A stretch of 64,000 nucleotides of DNA, taken from the NCBI RefSeq assembly GCF_020080835.1, contig NC_058160.1, forward strand, positions 9,737,515 through 9,801,514, read 5' to 3'. The notes under the pieces were generated by a model. That model saw nothing but the letters and a program-made list of their open reading frames with translations, searched no databases and had not been told where the DNA came from. Source of the DNA: Cotesia glomerata. Taxonomy: Eukaryota; Arthropoda; Insecta; Hymenoptera; Braconidae. This document shows positions 31,630-41,695 of the stretch, piece after piece. A program made the position numbers and the translations under genes. Position 1 is the first letter of the stretch; the number at the start of each line of letters is the position of its first letter.

Positions 31630-33559
31630 TAATGACCAAACAAGTGTTTGAATTTGTATAAAATTGAGTTATTGGTTTGCGATTGATCAATATCGTTTCC
31701 ATTAATTTCTTCTACCCATGGTCCACTTTCGTCGCAGTGAACGTTGAATTTAAAGTCGCAGACCTGCTCTTTGGGGTTGAAGTACAAATCTTTCGGGCAG
31801 TCCATCACCCAGGCGTTTCCAAAAGAGCATTTGCAAAATTTGGTGCAGTCCTTGTGAGCAACGTGCACGGTTTTATTTTGAGGATTCGTTAACGGGCATG
31901 GTTTTACGCAGTCTGCTGTAGAAGCATTTTGTTTTCTGTAATTTCTGGTGAATCCAATTTTTGGAAGGTCTTTTTGATTTCCCGTGCATCCTGCTGACTT
32001 GGGGTAATCACAAACTTCAATAATTGGATTGTAGTGAAGAGTGTGTGGACAAAGCATAACAGAAGGTTTACCCCAATCGCACTTACAAAATTTGGTACAA
32101 TTAATATGCGGCAATTGAGATGTATGCGCTTGATTATTATTTAAAGGGCATGTACCGATGCAACCTGAATTATCTGGTTTTTCTGGGGGAATTGGTGTTG
32201 GAGGTGTTGGAGGTTTAGTAGGTTTAGGTGTTGGAGGTGTTGTAGGTTCAGGTGTTGGAGGTGTTGTAGGTTTAGGTGTTGGAGGTGTTGTAGGTTCAAG
32301 TGTTGGAGGTGTTGTAGGTTCAGGTGTTGGAGGTGTTGTAGGTTTAGGTGTTGGAGGTGTACTAGGCTCAGGTGTTGGAGGTGTTACAGTATCATTATTA
32401 TTAAAACATTGAGCTTGATTAGGATCAACGCATGTTCCATGCGGTAAACTGAACTGCAAATGCAATGGACAATTTTTAACCTCAGCAATACCATTTTTAC
32501 AATGGCAATATTTATCACAAAGTTCATGAGCCACTAGAATAATTAAATCTGGATTATTATAAACAGGACACTCACTCGCACACTTATAAGACACATTAGG
32601 AGGCCCCGGCGTTGAAATAATTCCGTTAACGCGGTCACATTGAGCCTCTTCTGGCTCTAAGCACATTCCGTCTTCAAGACTAAAGTGAAGGCCTTCTGAA
32701 CAATCTTTGGTCCATGGTACTGTGTCGTTGCATTTGCAATATTTGGTACAATCTTCATGAGCAAGCAGGTGAATTTGAGGAAGTTCATTGCTAGGACAAT
32801 CCCCGAGACAAGTTAGAGGTTTGTCACGGCAGTCGGCCAATAGGTTTGCGCAATAGGTGTTATAGCGAATTCCCGATCTTGAATTGAGATACAATTTTTT
32901 TGACTGCATTTTTGGAGGATTTTCCGGATCTTGAGTCACTTGAGGAGTAATTGGAGTTGATGTTAGGTCCGTGCAATTAGCTTGCTCGGGGTCTGCACAG
33001 GTGTTGAATTCCAACGAGAAATGCAAGTTTGCTGGGCAAGGCATTTCAATGGGTCGGCCGTGATCGCACACGCAGTATTTTGAACAGTTGATGTGAGCCA
33101 AAAATATTATTGAACTGTTTATCGGTGTTTGGAGGGGACATTTTCCGATACACTCTTCTAAGGCCGTAGTTCCGCCGCAAAATACAATTAATAAAACTAT
33201 AATGTTAATAAATAATTTTTATAGTTAATATTTGATAAATTTGATTATTTACACTGAGGAAAAACTTTTTTTGAAAAAAAATTGACATTTTTGTGATAAG
33301 AAATAAATTTGTTTAAAATTTTTGTAGAAAAAAAATTTTAAATAAACAACTTGCAAATTTTTATTGAAAATTATTGTTTTCTTAATTTAGCAAACTTTTT
33401 TTACAACAATAAAATTATTGAGAGAAAAATTTAAATATCTTCTGGTAAAAAATAAAATTTTAAACAAATTAATTTTTTGACACACCATTGCTCATTTATT
33501 TTCAAAACAAATGTTTTTTTCCTTATTGTAGACTACTTACCGATAGTAAATCGTGACAT
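31608..33559 (-). CDS. CBM14 gene A: five-domain secreted chitin-binding-like protein
   Basis: Exon 1 is 33559-33541 (ATG plus 16 nt, phase 1), intron 33540-33197 (GT-AG), exon 2 33196-31608; 535 residues. The signal peptide begins MSRFTIVLLIVF. Five domains follow at about residues 22-81, 136-193, 212-270, 352-410 and 436-494, each with the eight-Cys pattern CxxxCP...C-x-K-Y/F-C-x-C...C...C...C. A Pro/Thr spacer of eight-residue units (TTPPTPEP) separates domains 3 and 4. Canonical CBM14 has six cysteines. The last six residues and the stop codon are encoded by a transposon end. Role inferred from the family: binding chitin in an extracellular matrix; substrate not shown. Confidence 0.88.
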
Positions 33560-33620
33560 AATAAAATATTATCACGAAGTAACTCTGACAATTTCTGATA
33601 AATAAAATTTTTCTTTTCTC

Positions 33621-33711
33621 TTTTATATATCCCCAATCACTTAAAATTAACTGATATAAAAAAATATATAGAACTACACAAATAATGCTATTGATGCGAT
33701 TTATTATCTTT
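33621..33711 (-). promoter_or_regulatory. gene A promoter: TATA box and 17-bp motif shared with gene D
   Basis: On the minus strand ATATATAAAAG (about 33631-33621) lies 62-72 bp upstream of the ATG. The sequence TGCGATTTATTATCTTT (33695-33711) occurs identically at 44296-44312 upstream of gene D and contains a GATA-factor site (AGATAA on the minus strand). GATA factors drive midgut and fat-body genes in insects, so a gut or fat-body role is a plausible inference. Confidence 0.5.
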
Positions 33712-33934
33712 TAAAAATTACTCAGATTATTCTATAAGTCACGTACATCCATTTAATATATCTTTATATTAATTTGTTAATGATAAGTCATATCTCGAAA
33801 CTTTATCTAAGATAATCAGCTTCCCAAAACTAATAATATAAATCCTTTTTCTATTTTAGGCCTGATAACGACACTCAAATTGACGCTGAACTTAAATCAA
33901 TCAATTTTATTTTATTTTTATTTATTTTAAAATT

Positions 33935-34569
33935 ATGAATCGCATTATGGGGCTGAGTGATAACATTGGCTCAACGCTGGCGCTTATTGTTTTAACCACG
34001 TGGATTTTTGGGTCAGGAGTGACTTGCGATGAGCCTGAGACCATGTCTAGACCCACGAGGCCAAAAATGATGGCCAGTTCCGATGAACTGAGGAAATTTT
34101 TAGACGTTGTACGCGATTATTATACTGTCAGTAGTAAAGCAAGGTATTTTTTTTTTATAGTTGTAGAGTTAAAAAAAAATTCTTTTGATATCTTTAATAA
34201 ATAATAAACTCTGGAATTTATTAAAGAATAATAAAGTAGTTTACTTAGCTTGTCAAAGTGTTATTTTAATATTTGTTGTTTGATTATTGTCGTAGGTATG
34301 GAAAAAGGGGAGTAATCCCGGCGATAATTGTTCACGATCGTCCCCACACACGTGTGATTATTGATTCACTGATGAAAACACTTGAAAGTGTTAAAAATAA
34401 ACATCGAGAGCGAGAAAAAGTATTTAAGATTGAAAGAACAGCCGGCACCGGGCACAAAAGATACCATGATAATCGTGTTAAGCAAGAAAATAAAAAAAAT
34501 ATAAATATTCATACGAGAGTATTATTTAATTCATTATTACGACGATGGTTATATCATTTTAAAAATTAA
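33935..34569 (+). CDS. NPF: neuropeptide F precursor
   Basis: Coding exons 33935-34143 and 34296-34569 join to 160 residues. Residues 1 to about 31 are a signal peptide. The mature peptide contains RPTRPKMMASSDELRKFLD, then VVRDYYTVSSKARY, followed by the amidation and dibasic cleavage signal GKR (residues 72-74). This matches the insect NPF pattern (P-x-R-P, DELRxxLD, DYY, C-terminal RY-amide) and is close to the honeybee form ending in KARY. The intron splits the codon of the arginine before the final tyrosine (AG|G), a position conserved across the NPF/NPY family. NPF acts through a G-protein-coupled receptor in control of feeding and arousal. An 86-residue C-terminal part follows the peptide. 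A 5' UTR acceptor is at 33859. Confidence 0.92.
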
Positions 34570-34824
34570 TTTTAATTTTTTTGGATAATTAAAAATTTTA
34601 ATTGACTTCATTAATGTCCTGGCTATTGTGCAAATTGATTTAAAAATATTGAGTATTTAAATTAAAATAAAGATTTATTCGTTAATTATTACAATTAAAA
34701 ATATTTTTACCATTAATTTTATTTAAAAAAATAATACAGATTTAATTAACAATAAAATCAATTTTAATTTTACCAATTTTAAAATAAAATAAAGTGATAT
34801 TAGGTATACGTATTCATATACATA
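34570..34824 (+). other. 3' UTR and downstream of NPF
   Basis: An AATAAAG poly(A)-type signal occurs at about 34668. The rest is AT-rich and featureless up to the transposon boundary. Confidence 0.5.
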
Positions 34825-36981
34825 TGGGTCATTCCACCAAATAAGAACATTTTTACGGAGCGACCCTCGCGGATTATGTTTAAAATTTATGGAGGTGTTC
34901 TCTATAATAAGAAATAAATTCCCTACAAGTTTCAGCCCTTAACATGCAGCGGTTCTGGAGTTATGATTTTTTGAAATTTTGAAAAAAAATTTTTTATAAC
35001 TTTTTTATTAATTTTTCTGAAGAAGGAAGCTTTTTTATTAAAATCCACGAAAAATCTTATCTTGTCGGAAAAATTCTCAGCTTTTGAATGAAAATATCCA
35101 TTTTATTATAAACACATCAGAAGACCCTTTGAAATCCAGTTAAAGTGGAAAAATTGATTTTTCTCGGTGTGCGGTGCAAGGTACATCCAATTTGACTTTT
35201 TTTTCTGAAAGATCAGAGTTTTTTACACAAAATATATGGTTTTCACGATGTGCATATTTTTTGTTCAATCGCAATTAAATTAAACGTAAAATCTTTATAA
35301 TTAAAATACTTTTATTTTTGAACTTTTTTCAGATGTTGATACAGTTTTAATAAGAGCATATCCAATTTCATCATCTATCGGTAAAAGTGTGCAATGTCTG
35401 TGTACCCTTTACCGTTTCTGATAAAGAATATCGTACGTCTAACACATTTTTTTTGTCTAAATAATCATCATTCGTTATGAAAGTAAAATCAACGCCTGTA
35501 AAATTCTTGATTGCCCAGGAATTCAAATCTTGTGGTGCTAGTATATGTTTTTTATTTTCCATTTGTAATGAAGCTCTAGCAGCATGTCGTTTCACTGGAC
35601 CTACAAACCCATCGCATGGTCCTTTGCCATGGGCAGTCGCAAAAAAATGCCACTCAACGATGATTCTAAAGTCAGCATAATATTAACATAAATTAGTAAA
35701 TGTTTTTTTATTTTTAAATTACTGAGGTGCTCCATCTGAGAAGTAAAAAATCCTTTCAATAACAGTAAATTTTTCTCTTAAAAAAGAAATCAATTGTTCT
35801 TGAAATAAATAAATCAAAACTGTGTCATGTTTAAGGCAATCTGAGATACCAACTAAGCCTAAATGCTTAATAGTATCATTTTCGTTTTAGTAAACCACCA
35901 TTTGAAGTATAGTAGCTTGGTCATTATTTCAATGATAGCCTTGAGCAGCTTCCTGCACAACAAACGCAATTCTCTACCAAGTTAAAAACTACCGCTAATC
36001 CACCACTCTTCAAATTTAATTTCGCATTAGGGAAAAACCGACTTTATATTTTTACTATAAAGTCATGTTTTAAAAGTTTCTCAAGTTGCGTCGCTAAGGT
36101 ATCAATAAAGTCATCGGAATCCGAAATAACGTTTACAATGGTACATCGATCGGTTGATGTCCACATTTTAAATTCGATTTCATTTACATCAAATTCTTTA
36201 AACGATGGATGAAAGTAATTAATGATTTCTTCATTGTTTGGAAATCTATTACAACTTCTGAAGAAGTACGATTCCGTTGGTTTATTACAAATCAATTTAT
36301 TCAATAAATTTTTATAAATTGATTAAGTTTCCATAATCCAATCAGTATTTCTCGCAAATTTTGGAAAATTACATCCTAAATAAGAAAATGGAATCGTAGT
36401 TGTGAACGCCATCTGCATTGTATAAACTCAATTTTTTAACGAGCAGTTTGAAATTTTAAATATTTAACAGAAAATTATTTTACTATCCCGAATAATCGTA
36501 TAACGCTTAGCCGATATAACGTTTAATTTAATTGTGATTGAACAAAAAATATGCACATCGTGAAAACCATATATTTTGTGTAAAAAACTCTGATCTTTCA
36601 GAAAAAAAAGTCAAATTGGATGTACCTTGCACCGCACACCGAGAAAAATCAATTTTTCCACTTTAATTGGATTTCAAAGGGTCTTCTGATGTGTTTATGA
36701 TAAAATGGATATTTTCATTCAAAAGCTGAGAATTTTTCCCACAAGATAAGATTTTTCGTGGATTTTAATAAAAAAGTTTTCCTCATCAGAAAAATTAATA
36801 AAAAAGTTAAAAAAAATTTTTTTTCAAAATTTCAAAAAATCATAACTCCAGAACCGCTGCATATTAAGGGCTGAAACTTGTAGGGAATTTATTTCTTATT
36901 ATAGAGAACACCTCCATAAATTTTAAACATAATCCGCGAGGGTCGCCCCGTAAAAATGTTCTTATTTGGTGGAATGACCCA
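34825..36981 (-). mobile_element. 2-kb DNA transposon with long TIRs, copy 2
   Basis: Ends TGGGTCATTCCACCAAATAA in inverted orientation with about 465-bp arms (34825 to about 35290 and about 36515 to 36981). The interior is nearly identical to copy 1 at 8806-10800, including the internal stop codon. This copy keeps an arm segment of about 90 bp (CAGCGGTTCTGGAGTTATGA region) missing from both arms of copy 1. Confidence 0.88.
35477..36304 (-). pseudogene. broken transposase-like gene, copy 2
   Basis: Minus strand. The start region (36304-36044) has the same Cys-rich beginning as copy 1, but one cysteine is now tyrosine and another phenylalanine. A later block (from about 35700) contains EWHFFATAHGKGPCDG, and 35595-35371 continues ARASLQMENKKHILAPQDLN with an intact tail to a stop. 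It carries the same TAA as copy 1 ahead of the EWHFFAT block, so the lesion predates at least one of the two insertions. Confidence 0.65.
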
Positions 36982-36993
36982 TATATTATATAA

Positions 36994-36997
<4 letters not shown>

Positions 36998-37068
<71 letters not shown>
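36998..37068. repeat. (TA)n microsatellite
   Basis: About 35 TA units immediately beside the right end of the transposon. Open frames across it have no biological meaning. Confidence 0.9.
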
Positions 37069-37070
<2 letters not shown>

Positions 37071-37347
37071 TTGTTGTATTTCAAATTTATCTAGAATAAA
37101 TAACGTACTGATAACTACTGCACGATAGAATAAAACAGAAAAAAAATAATTTTACGTTATACAAAATCAATAAATGAATACTTTTTTAAATTTATTTGTT
37201 ACAACAAAAATACTAAAAGAAAAAAAAAACAAATCTAGAGACTGTAATATAAATAATATATTATAATTATAGATGTAAGAATTTAAGTATATCAATTTTT
37301 AACTCAAAAAATAAACTGAAAATTGTTTTGTAAATAAATTATTTATG

Positions 37348-38617
37348 TTAAAGAGTAGTGATTGCTCCTATCCCAGAGCAATTAGCGTTGATGGGATAGT
37401 CACAAACTTCAAGATCTCTGTTGAAATGTAGATTGATCGAACACCTCATAACAGTCGGTTTACCCCAGTCGCATTTGCAATATTGCTCGCAGTCTTTATG
37501 AGGTAAGTGTTTTGTAGAATAAATATCATTTTCAAGTGGACACTGTCCGATGCAATCGTCAACATTTGATGGTAAGTAATTATCGACATGTACTTTCTCT
37601 GTGATTATTGGTGGGTTGTTATCAACAATAACATCTATTTTTGATTTCAAAGTCGTTGAATCTTCATCATTTGGTGCATCAGTAACCAAATTTTCACTAT
37701 CCGGTACTTCAATTTCAGACACTGTTGTAGCTGCATCGTCAATATTGGATGTAATAGTTTTTAATTCTTCAGGATTTGGTTCATTAGTGACTGCTTCCTT
37801 TCCGGCAACAGTTGTCGGTTCTTCTTCAGATCCCGTAGTTTCATCTTTGTTATTTATCACTGGAGTCGTTGAATCACTGTCAGAAGCTTCAGTTGAAGAA
37901 ATAGTTGTAGTTACTTCATTTTCATTAACAGAAACCGTGGTTCCATCTTCGGAGACTGAATTAGCCGATGTTGATGTCTGCACGTCTTTGGGAAATATCA
38001 ATATTGGAACATTAAGATCACCCGGCGGAATTGGAGGTATTGTTGAAGGTATTCCACCACCTACACTGCACGCTGTAGACGCTCCAATTTCAAAATGAGA
38101 GCAATCTGGAATAGGTTTTTGGCACTGACCGTATTTAATGTTAAATACTAAAGACTCTGGACAGGTTTCGACAGTCGGTACACCCCACTCACGACAATGA
38201 CAGAATTTACTGCTGTTATAATGCGGCAAAAGGAGTACATTGACGGTGTTATAAACAATCGGGCACGTTCCTAAGCAGTTTCTACGATCATTGCACTTGG
38301 CTAATTCAACTGACAAACATATGCGATCGTCCATGCTGAAGTGAAAATTTCTCTGGCAGGTTTTAACCGTAAGACATCCGTCATTGCAAAAACAATACTT
38401 AGTGCAATCTTGATGAGCCAGCAGAATCGGAGTTTCAATTGGATTTTTTGACTGTGGACATTTTCCGATGCACGCGTCGAACGGATGGGATAATACGATG
38501 CTTAATACTGTTGTTGATACTATCACTGTTAAAAATCATTTTAATTATTATTAATTGTTTAAGAAGAATGATATAAAGTGTGAAAGTTTGATAACTTACT
38601 CAAAAATTTAAACATTT
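37348..38617 (-). CDS. CBM14 gene B: three-domain protein with acidic Ser/Thr spacer
   Basis: Exon 1 38617-38602 (ATG plus 13 nt, phase 1), intron 38601-38526, exon 2 38525-37348; 397 residues. The signal peptide begins MFKFLMIVSTTVLSIVL. Domains lie at about residues 24-83, 89-147 and 330-388, with a long acidic Ser/Thr/Glu spacer (about 148-329) that looks like a mucin or glycosylated stalk. Domain 1 has an extra cysteine after KYCFC (NDGCLTVKTC). Domain 2 has lost its third cysteine (PHYNSSKFCHC where PHxNCxKFCxC is expected), leaving an odd cysteine. Domain 3 is a complete eight-Cys domain. Same gene structure as the five neighbours. Confidence 0.85.
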
Positions 38618-38698
38618 TAAAATGTTTAGATTTATGTTAATATCGTCTAACACTAAGAATAATACTTATAATAATGATAGACTAAACTAATTTACCTC

Positions 38699-38711
38699 AA
38701 TTTATATACTA
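38699..38711 (-). promoter_or_regulatory. TATA box of gene B
   Basis: AGTATATAAATTG on the minus strand, about 85-95 bp upstream of the ATG at 38617. Confidence 0.45.
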
Positions 38712-39327
38712 GATTTTAATCCTTAATTCCCAAATTTAATAAATAATAAACGGTATCTGTGTTTATATTTATTAAGTAAATTCACACCTATCAATATTAC
38801 TTTAGATTTACTTTATTTGATCCGACTGAGGTTTATCAAGCTTTAATTGTACATCATAGTCCACAATTATATTTTTTTATTTATTTTTAAAATTATAGCT
38901 GATTTATATTAGTAAAAAATTATTTTTATCAGTTTGTAGAATTATTAGACAATACTTTTAATTGATGTAAAATAAAAATATTTTAAATAGAAACAATTAT
39001 AAAAAAAAACCCGACTCAAATATTTAAGTTTAATAAATATAATTATAAATTATTACGCGGGAATTTTTATTATTATTTTCTTGTAAAAAATCAGGTGAGT
39101 CGTCATCAATCTATTTTACAGGAACAAAATTGAATAAAAAATTATTTATTAATTTTAGGGGTCAGGAAATCAATGAAACTATAAATAAAATTTGTAAGTG
39201 CCTCTAATTTATATTTTTCTTTAATCGTATTAGATAAATTTAGATGCCTATACAGAGCTATTAAAACTGTAAAGCAATAGAAATAGAGTAGGGCTTGTTA
39301 TTTTTATCCAGTTAGTCGATATTTAAG
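38712..39327. other. intergenic between divergent genes B and C
   Basis: AT-rich; no open frame or repeat recognised. B (minus) and C (plus) are transcribed away from each other and probably share upstream regulatory sequence in this interval. Confidence 0.45.
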
Positions 39328-39336
39328 TATAAAAAG
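39328..39336 (+). promoter_or_regulatory. TATA box of gene C
   Basis: TATAAAAAG, 68-76 bp upstream of the ATG at 39404. Confidence 0.5.
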
Positions 39337-39403
39337 ACCTCTAATCTATTATTGAATAGTTTTACACAGTCTTTACAAAGTATATTATTGATTACAACTT
39401 ATA

Positions 39404-39864
39404 ATGTTTAGCAGTAAATTTATAAGTAAGTTATCATTTTTATTTTGCGATATTAAACATGAGAATTTAATCAGCGGATGATCTAATTAAGATAATTCCT
39501 GCGCCATGATTCATAAAATAAATCTAACAAGTAATCTTATCTGTTTATAGTTATTTTTTTGATGATTGTTCTATCGATCTCGGGATCGCAGATCGATTTC
39601 GGCAGCGGAAAGCTTTATTCGGAACCAGAAATGACTCTACGTGCTGACGGATGTTCATTGGGAGAGTGCGACTCATCTAATCGTGAAGTTATTATGTACC
39701 CTCATTTAAATTGCTCTAAATATTGTCTGTGTAATTGGGGACGGTATCACGAAATGGATTGTCCTCCGACGCTTTATTTCAATTCTAAAATTTCAAACTG
39801 CGATATACCTCAAAATTCCGATTGTACCCCGCTCGAGTACTTTTTGGACAGCAAGCACCATTAA
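39404..39864 (+). CDS. CBM14 gene C: single-domain secreted protein
   Basis: Exon 1 39404-39425 (phase 1), intron 39426-39550 (GTAAGT...TTATAG), exon 2 39551-39864; 111 residues. The signal peptide begins MFSSKFIIIFLMIVL. One eight-Cys domain at residues 42-99: the N-terminal pair CSLGEC, then PHLNCSKYCLC, MDCPPTLYF and the last two cysteines. It is the only member of the cluster on the plus strand and the smallest, so an inversion within the cluster is likely. Confidence 0.87.
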
Positions 39865-40074
39865 ATTAAAATATATCAATGATATTTTCTTCAATTTTTT
39901 TTAACAAATAAATTATGGCAAGAAAAATTTATTTAAAATAATTCCATTTTTTAGAAGCTCGAAAAAATGAAAAATAAAATTGTTGAAAAATAATTTTTTT
40001 TACTTTATTTATTTTTAAAGAAAAATAAAAATATGTCAATGACCTTTCAATTATATTTACCTCAATTACTTTTT

Positions 40075-41201
40075 TTAACTTCCCGCTAAGAAAATCGAAG
40101 ATTTTCAAAAATCGGGAAGTTATTGTTTTCACCCCGTTTTACAAAAATCGAGTTTTCATCAGATCTCGACGTTTGAAGGTCACAGGAAGCTTCTTGACTA
40201 TCCCCACGAGGTTGTCACTGTGTGTGTGTGTGTGTGTGTGTGTGAGTCGCTTATAACTTTTGAACGACTGAACCGATCGGAACGTACTAAACGACGTTCT
40301 AAAGAGTTCCCTCAAGCTTAGATTTTCTGAGAATTTGAACCGATTCGGGCCGATAGATTTTGAGAAATTTTGAAAAATCTCAAAAAAATAAGAAAAAAAT
40401 CATTTTTGAGTGGTTTTTTTTGGAATATCTTTTAAACGGCTCTATCGATCAACTTCAAAAACTAATCTGCCTTTAACCTTGAAAAACCACGCCGATCGTC
40501 GCTAATCCGGTCATAATCGGTTGATTCGTTCGAGAGATATCGTGAACGAAAGAAAACCGAAAAAAGGGTTTTCTTCTCGGATCGTTTTTGATGATATGGA
40601 ATAATTTCAGAACTTAAAAAACCGCGTCGATCGCCGCCAAAAACGTGGAAATCGGTTGATTGGTTCAAGAGATATCCTCGATAAAATATTTGGAAACAAG
40701 TGTTTTTTTAACATAACTCCGACATTTTTTGGAATAACTTTTAAACGGCTGCACTGATCGATTTCAAAAACTAATCAGCTATTAGCATGAAAAAATTACG
40801 TCGATCGCCGTCAAGCCGGTCAAAATTGGTCAATTCGTTCAAGAAATATCATGAACGAAAGAAAACCAAAAAAAGAATTTTTTTGGAATTACTCCAAATT
40901 TCCTAGTTTTATCAATTCAAACTTGAAGATTCGTCATGAAACTAAAAAAATTGCGTCAAATACTGCCAACCGCGTGAAAATCGGTTGATTCATTTGAAAG
41001 TTAGTGCGATTTGAAAATTAAAAAAATATTGTTCTATGATACTTCTATCAGACTTTTAAGCTCGAAGAGCTCAAAATAACACATAAATTGCATTTTTGAG
41101 CTCGAAGAGCTCAAAAATGTTATTAGTGCAGTTTTATGCACCTAGGTATGGAATTAGCGGGAAGTTGCACGGATGGCCTTCAGGGTCTACCGTTTTTCTA
41201 A
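40075..41201 (-). mobile_element. AACTTCCCGCTA element, copy 2
   Basis: Starts TTAACTTCCCGCTAAGAAAA and ends AGCGGGAAGTTGCACGGATG followed by CAGGGTCTACCG. It has a short (TG)n tract at about 40217-40243. The interior shows four diverged repeats of about 180 bp, each containing a motif like AGATATCGTGAACGAAAGAA. Three copies of GAGCTCGAAGAGCTCAAAA-type palindromes lie near 41060-41120. Non-coding. Confidence 0.75.
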
Positions 41202-41695
41202 TTTTTTAACAATTAAATTATAGCAAGAAAAATTTGTTTAAAAAATTCCATTTTTTAGAAGCTCGAAAAAATTAAAAATAAAATTTTTTTAAAATAATTT
41301 TTTGTTCTTATTTTATTTTTAAAGAAAAATAAAGTATTGTCAAGTATCTGTTAAGTTTAGTCTCATTTTTATTTTTTTGATTGTTTTAATTAAACAACAA
41401 TAATAGTGTTGATACGCGTACAAAGGATTTCAAATCAGTATTCAAATATTGATTTCTGTCTATATATACCGCAAAATTTAATTAAACTTATTTTATTTTA
41501 TCACGACTGACGTAACATATGATTTATTTGAATCCACAGGTTGAAAATAATTAAGTATTAAATAAACATTAAATATAAATACAACACTTGGATATATGAA
41601 TAAAAATACTTTATATTAAAAACTTAAATAATAATAAAACAATAAAATTTTAAAAGGCTTTTAAATGAAAGAAAACAAATTTTTAATTGTTATTT
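41202..41695. other. AT-rich DNA, 3' flank of gene D
   Basis: Includes the expected 3' UTR of gene D and AATAAA-like signals on the minus strand near 41640. Nothing else recognised. Confidence 0.45.

Noticed and set aside
32158..32412. Gly/Val-rich plus-strand frame resembling a cuticle protein
   Set aside because: Antisense of the Pro-Thr repeat of CBM14 gene A.
40075..41201. Regularly repeated modules suggesting an array of CRISPR or satellite type
   Set aside because: Units are diverged, about 180 bp long and confined to a dispersed transposon-like element; the host is a eukaryote.
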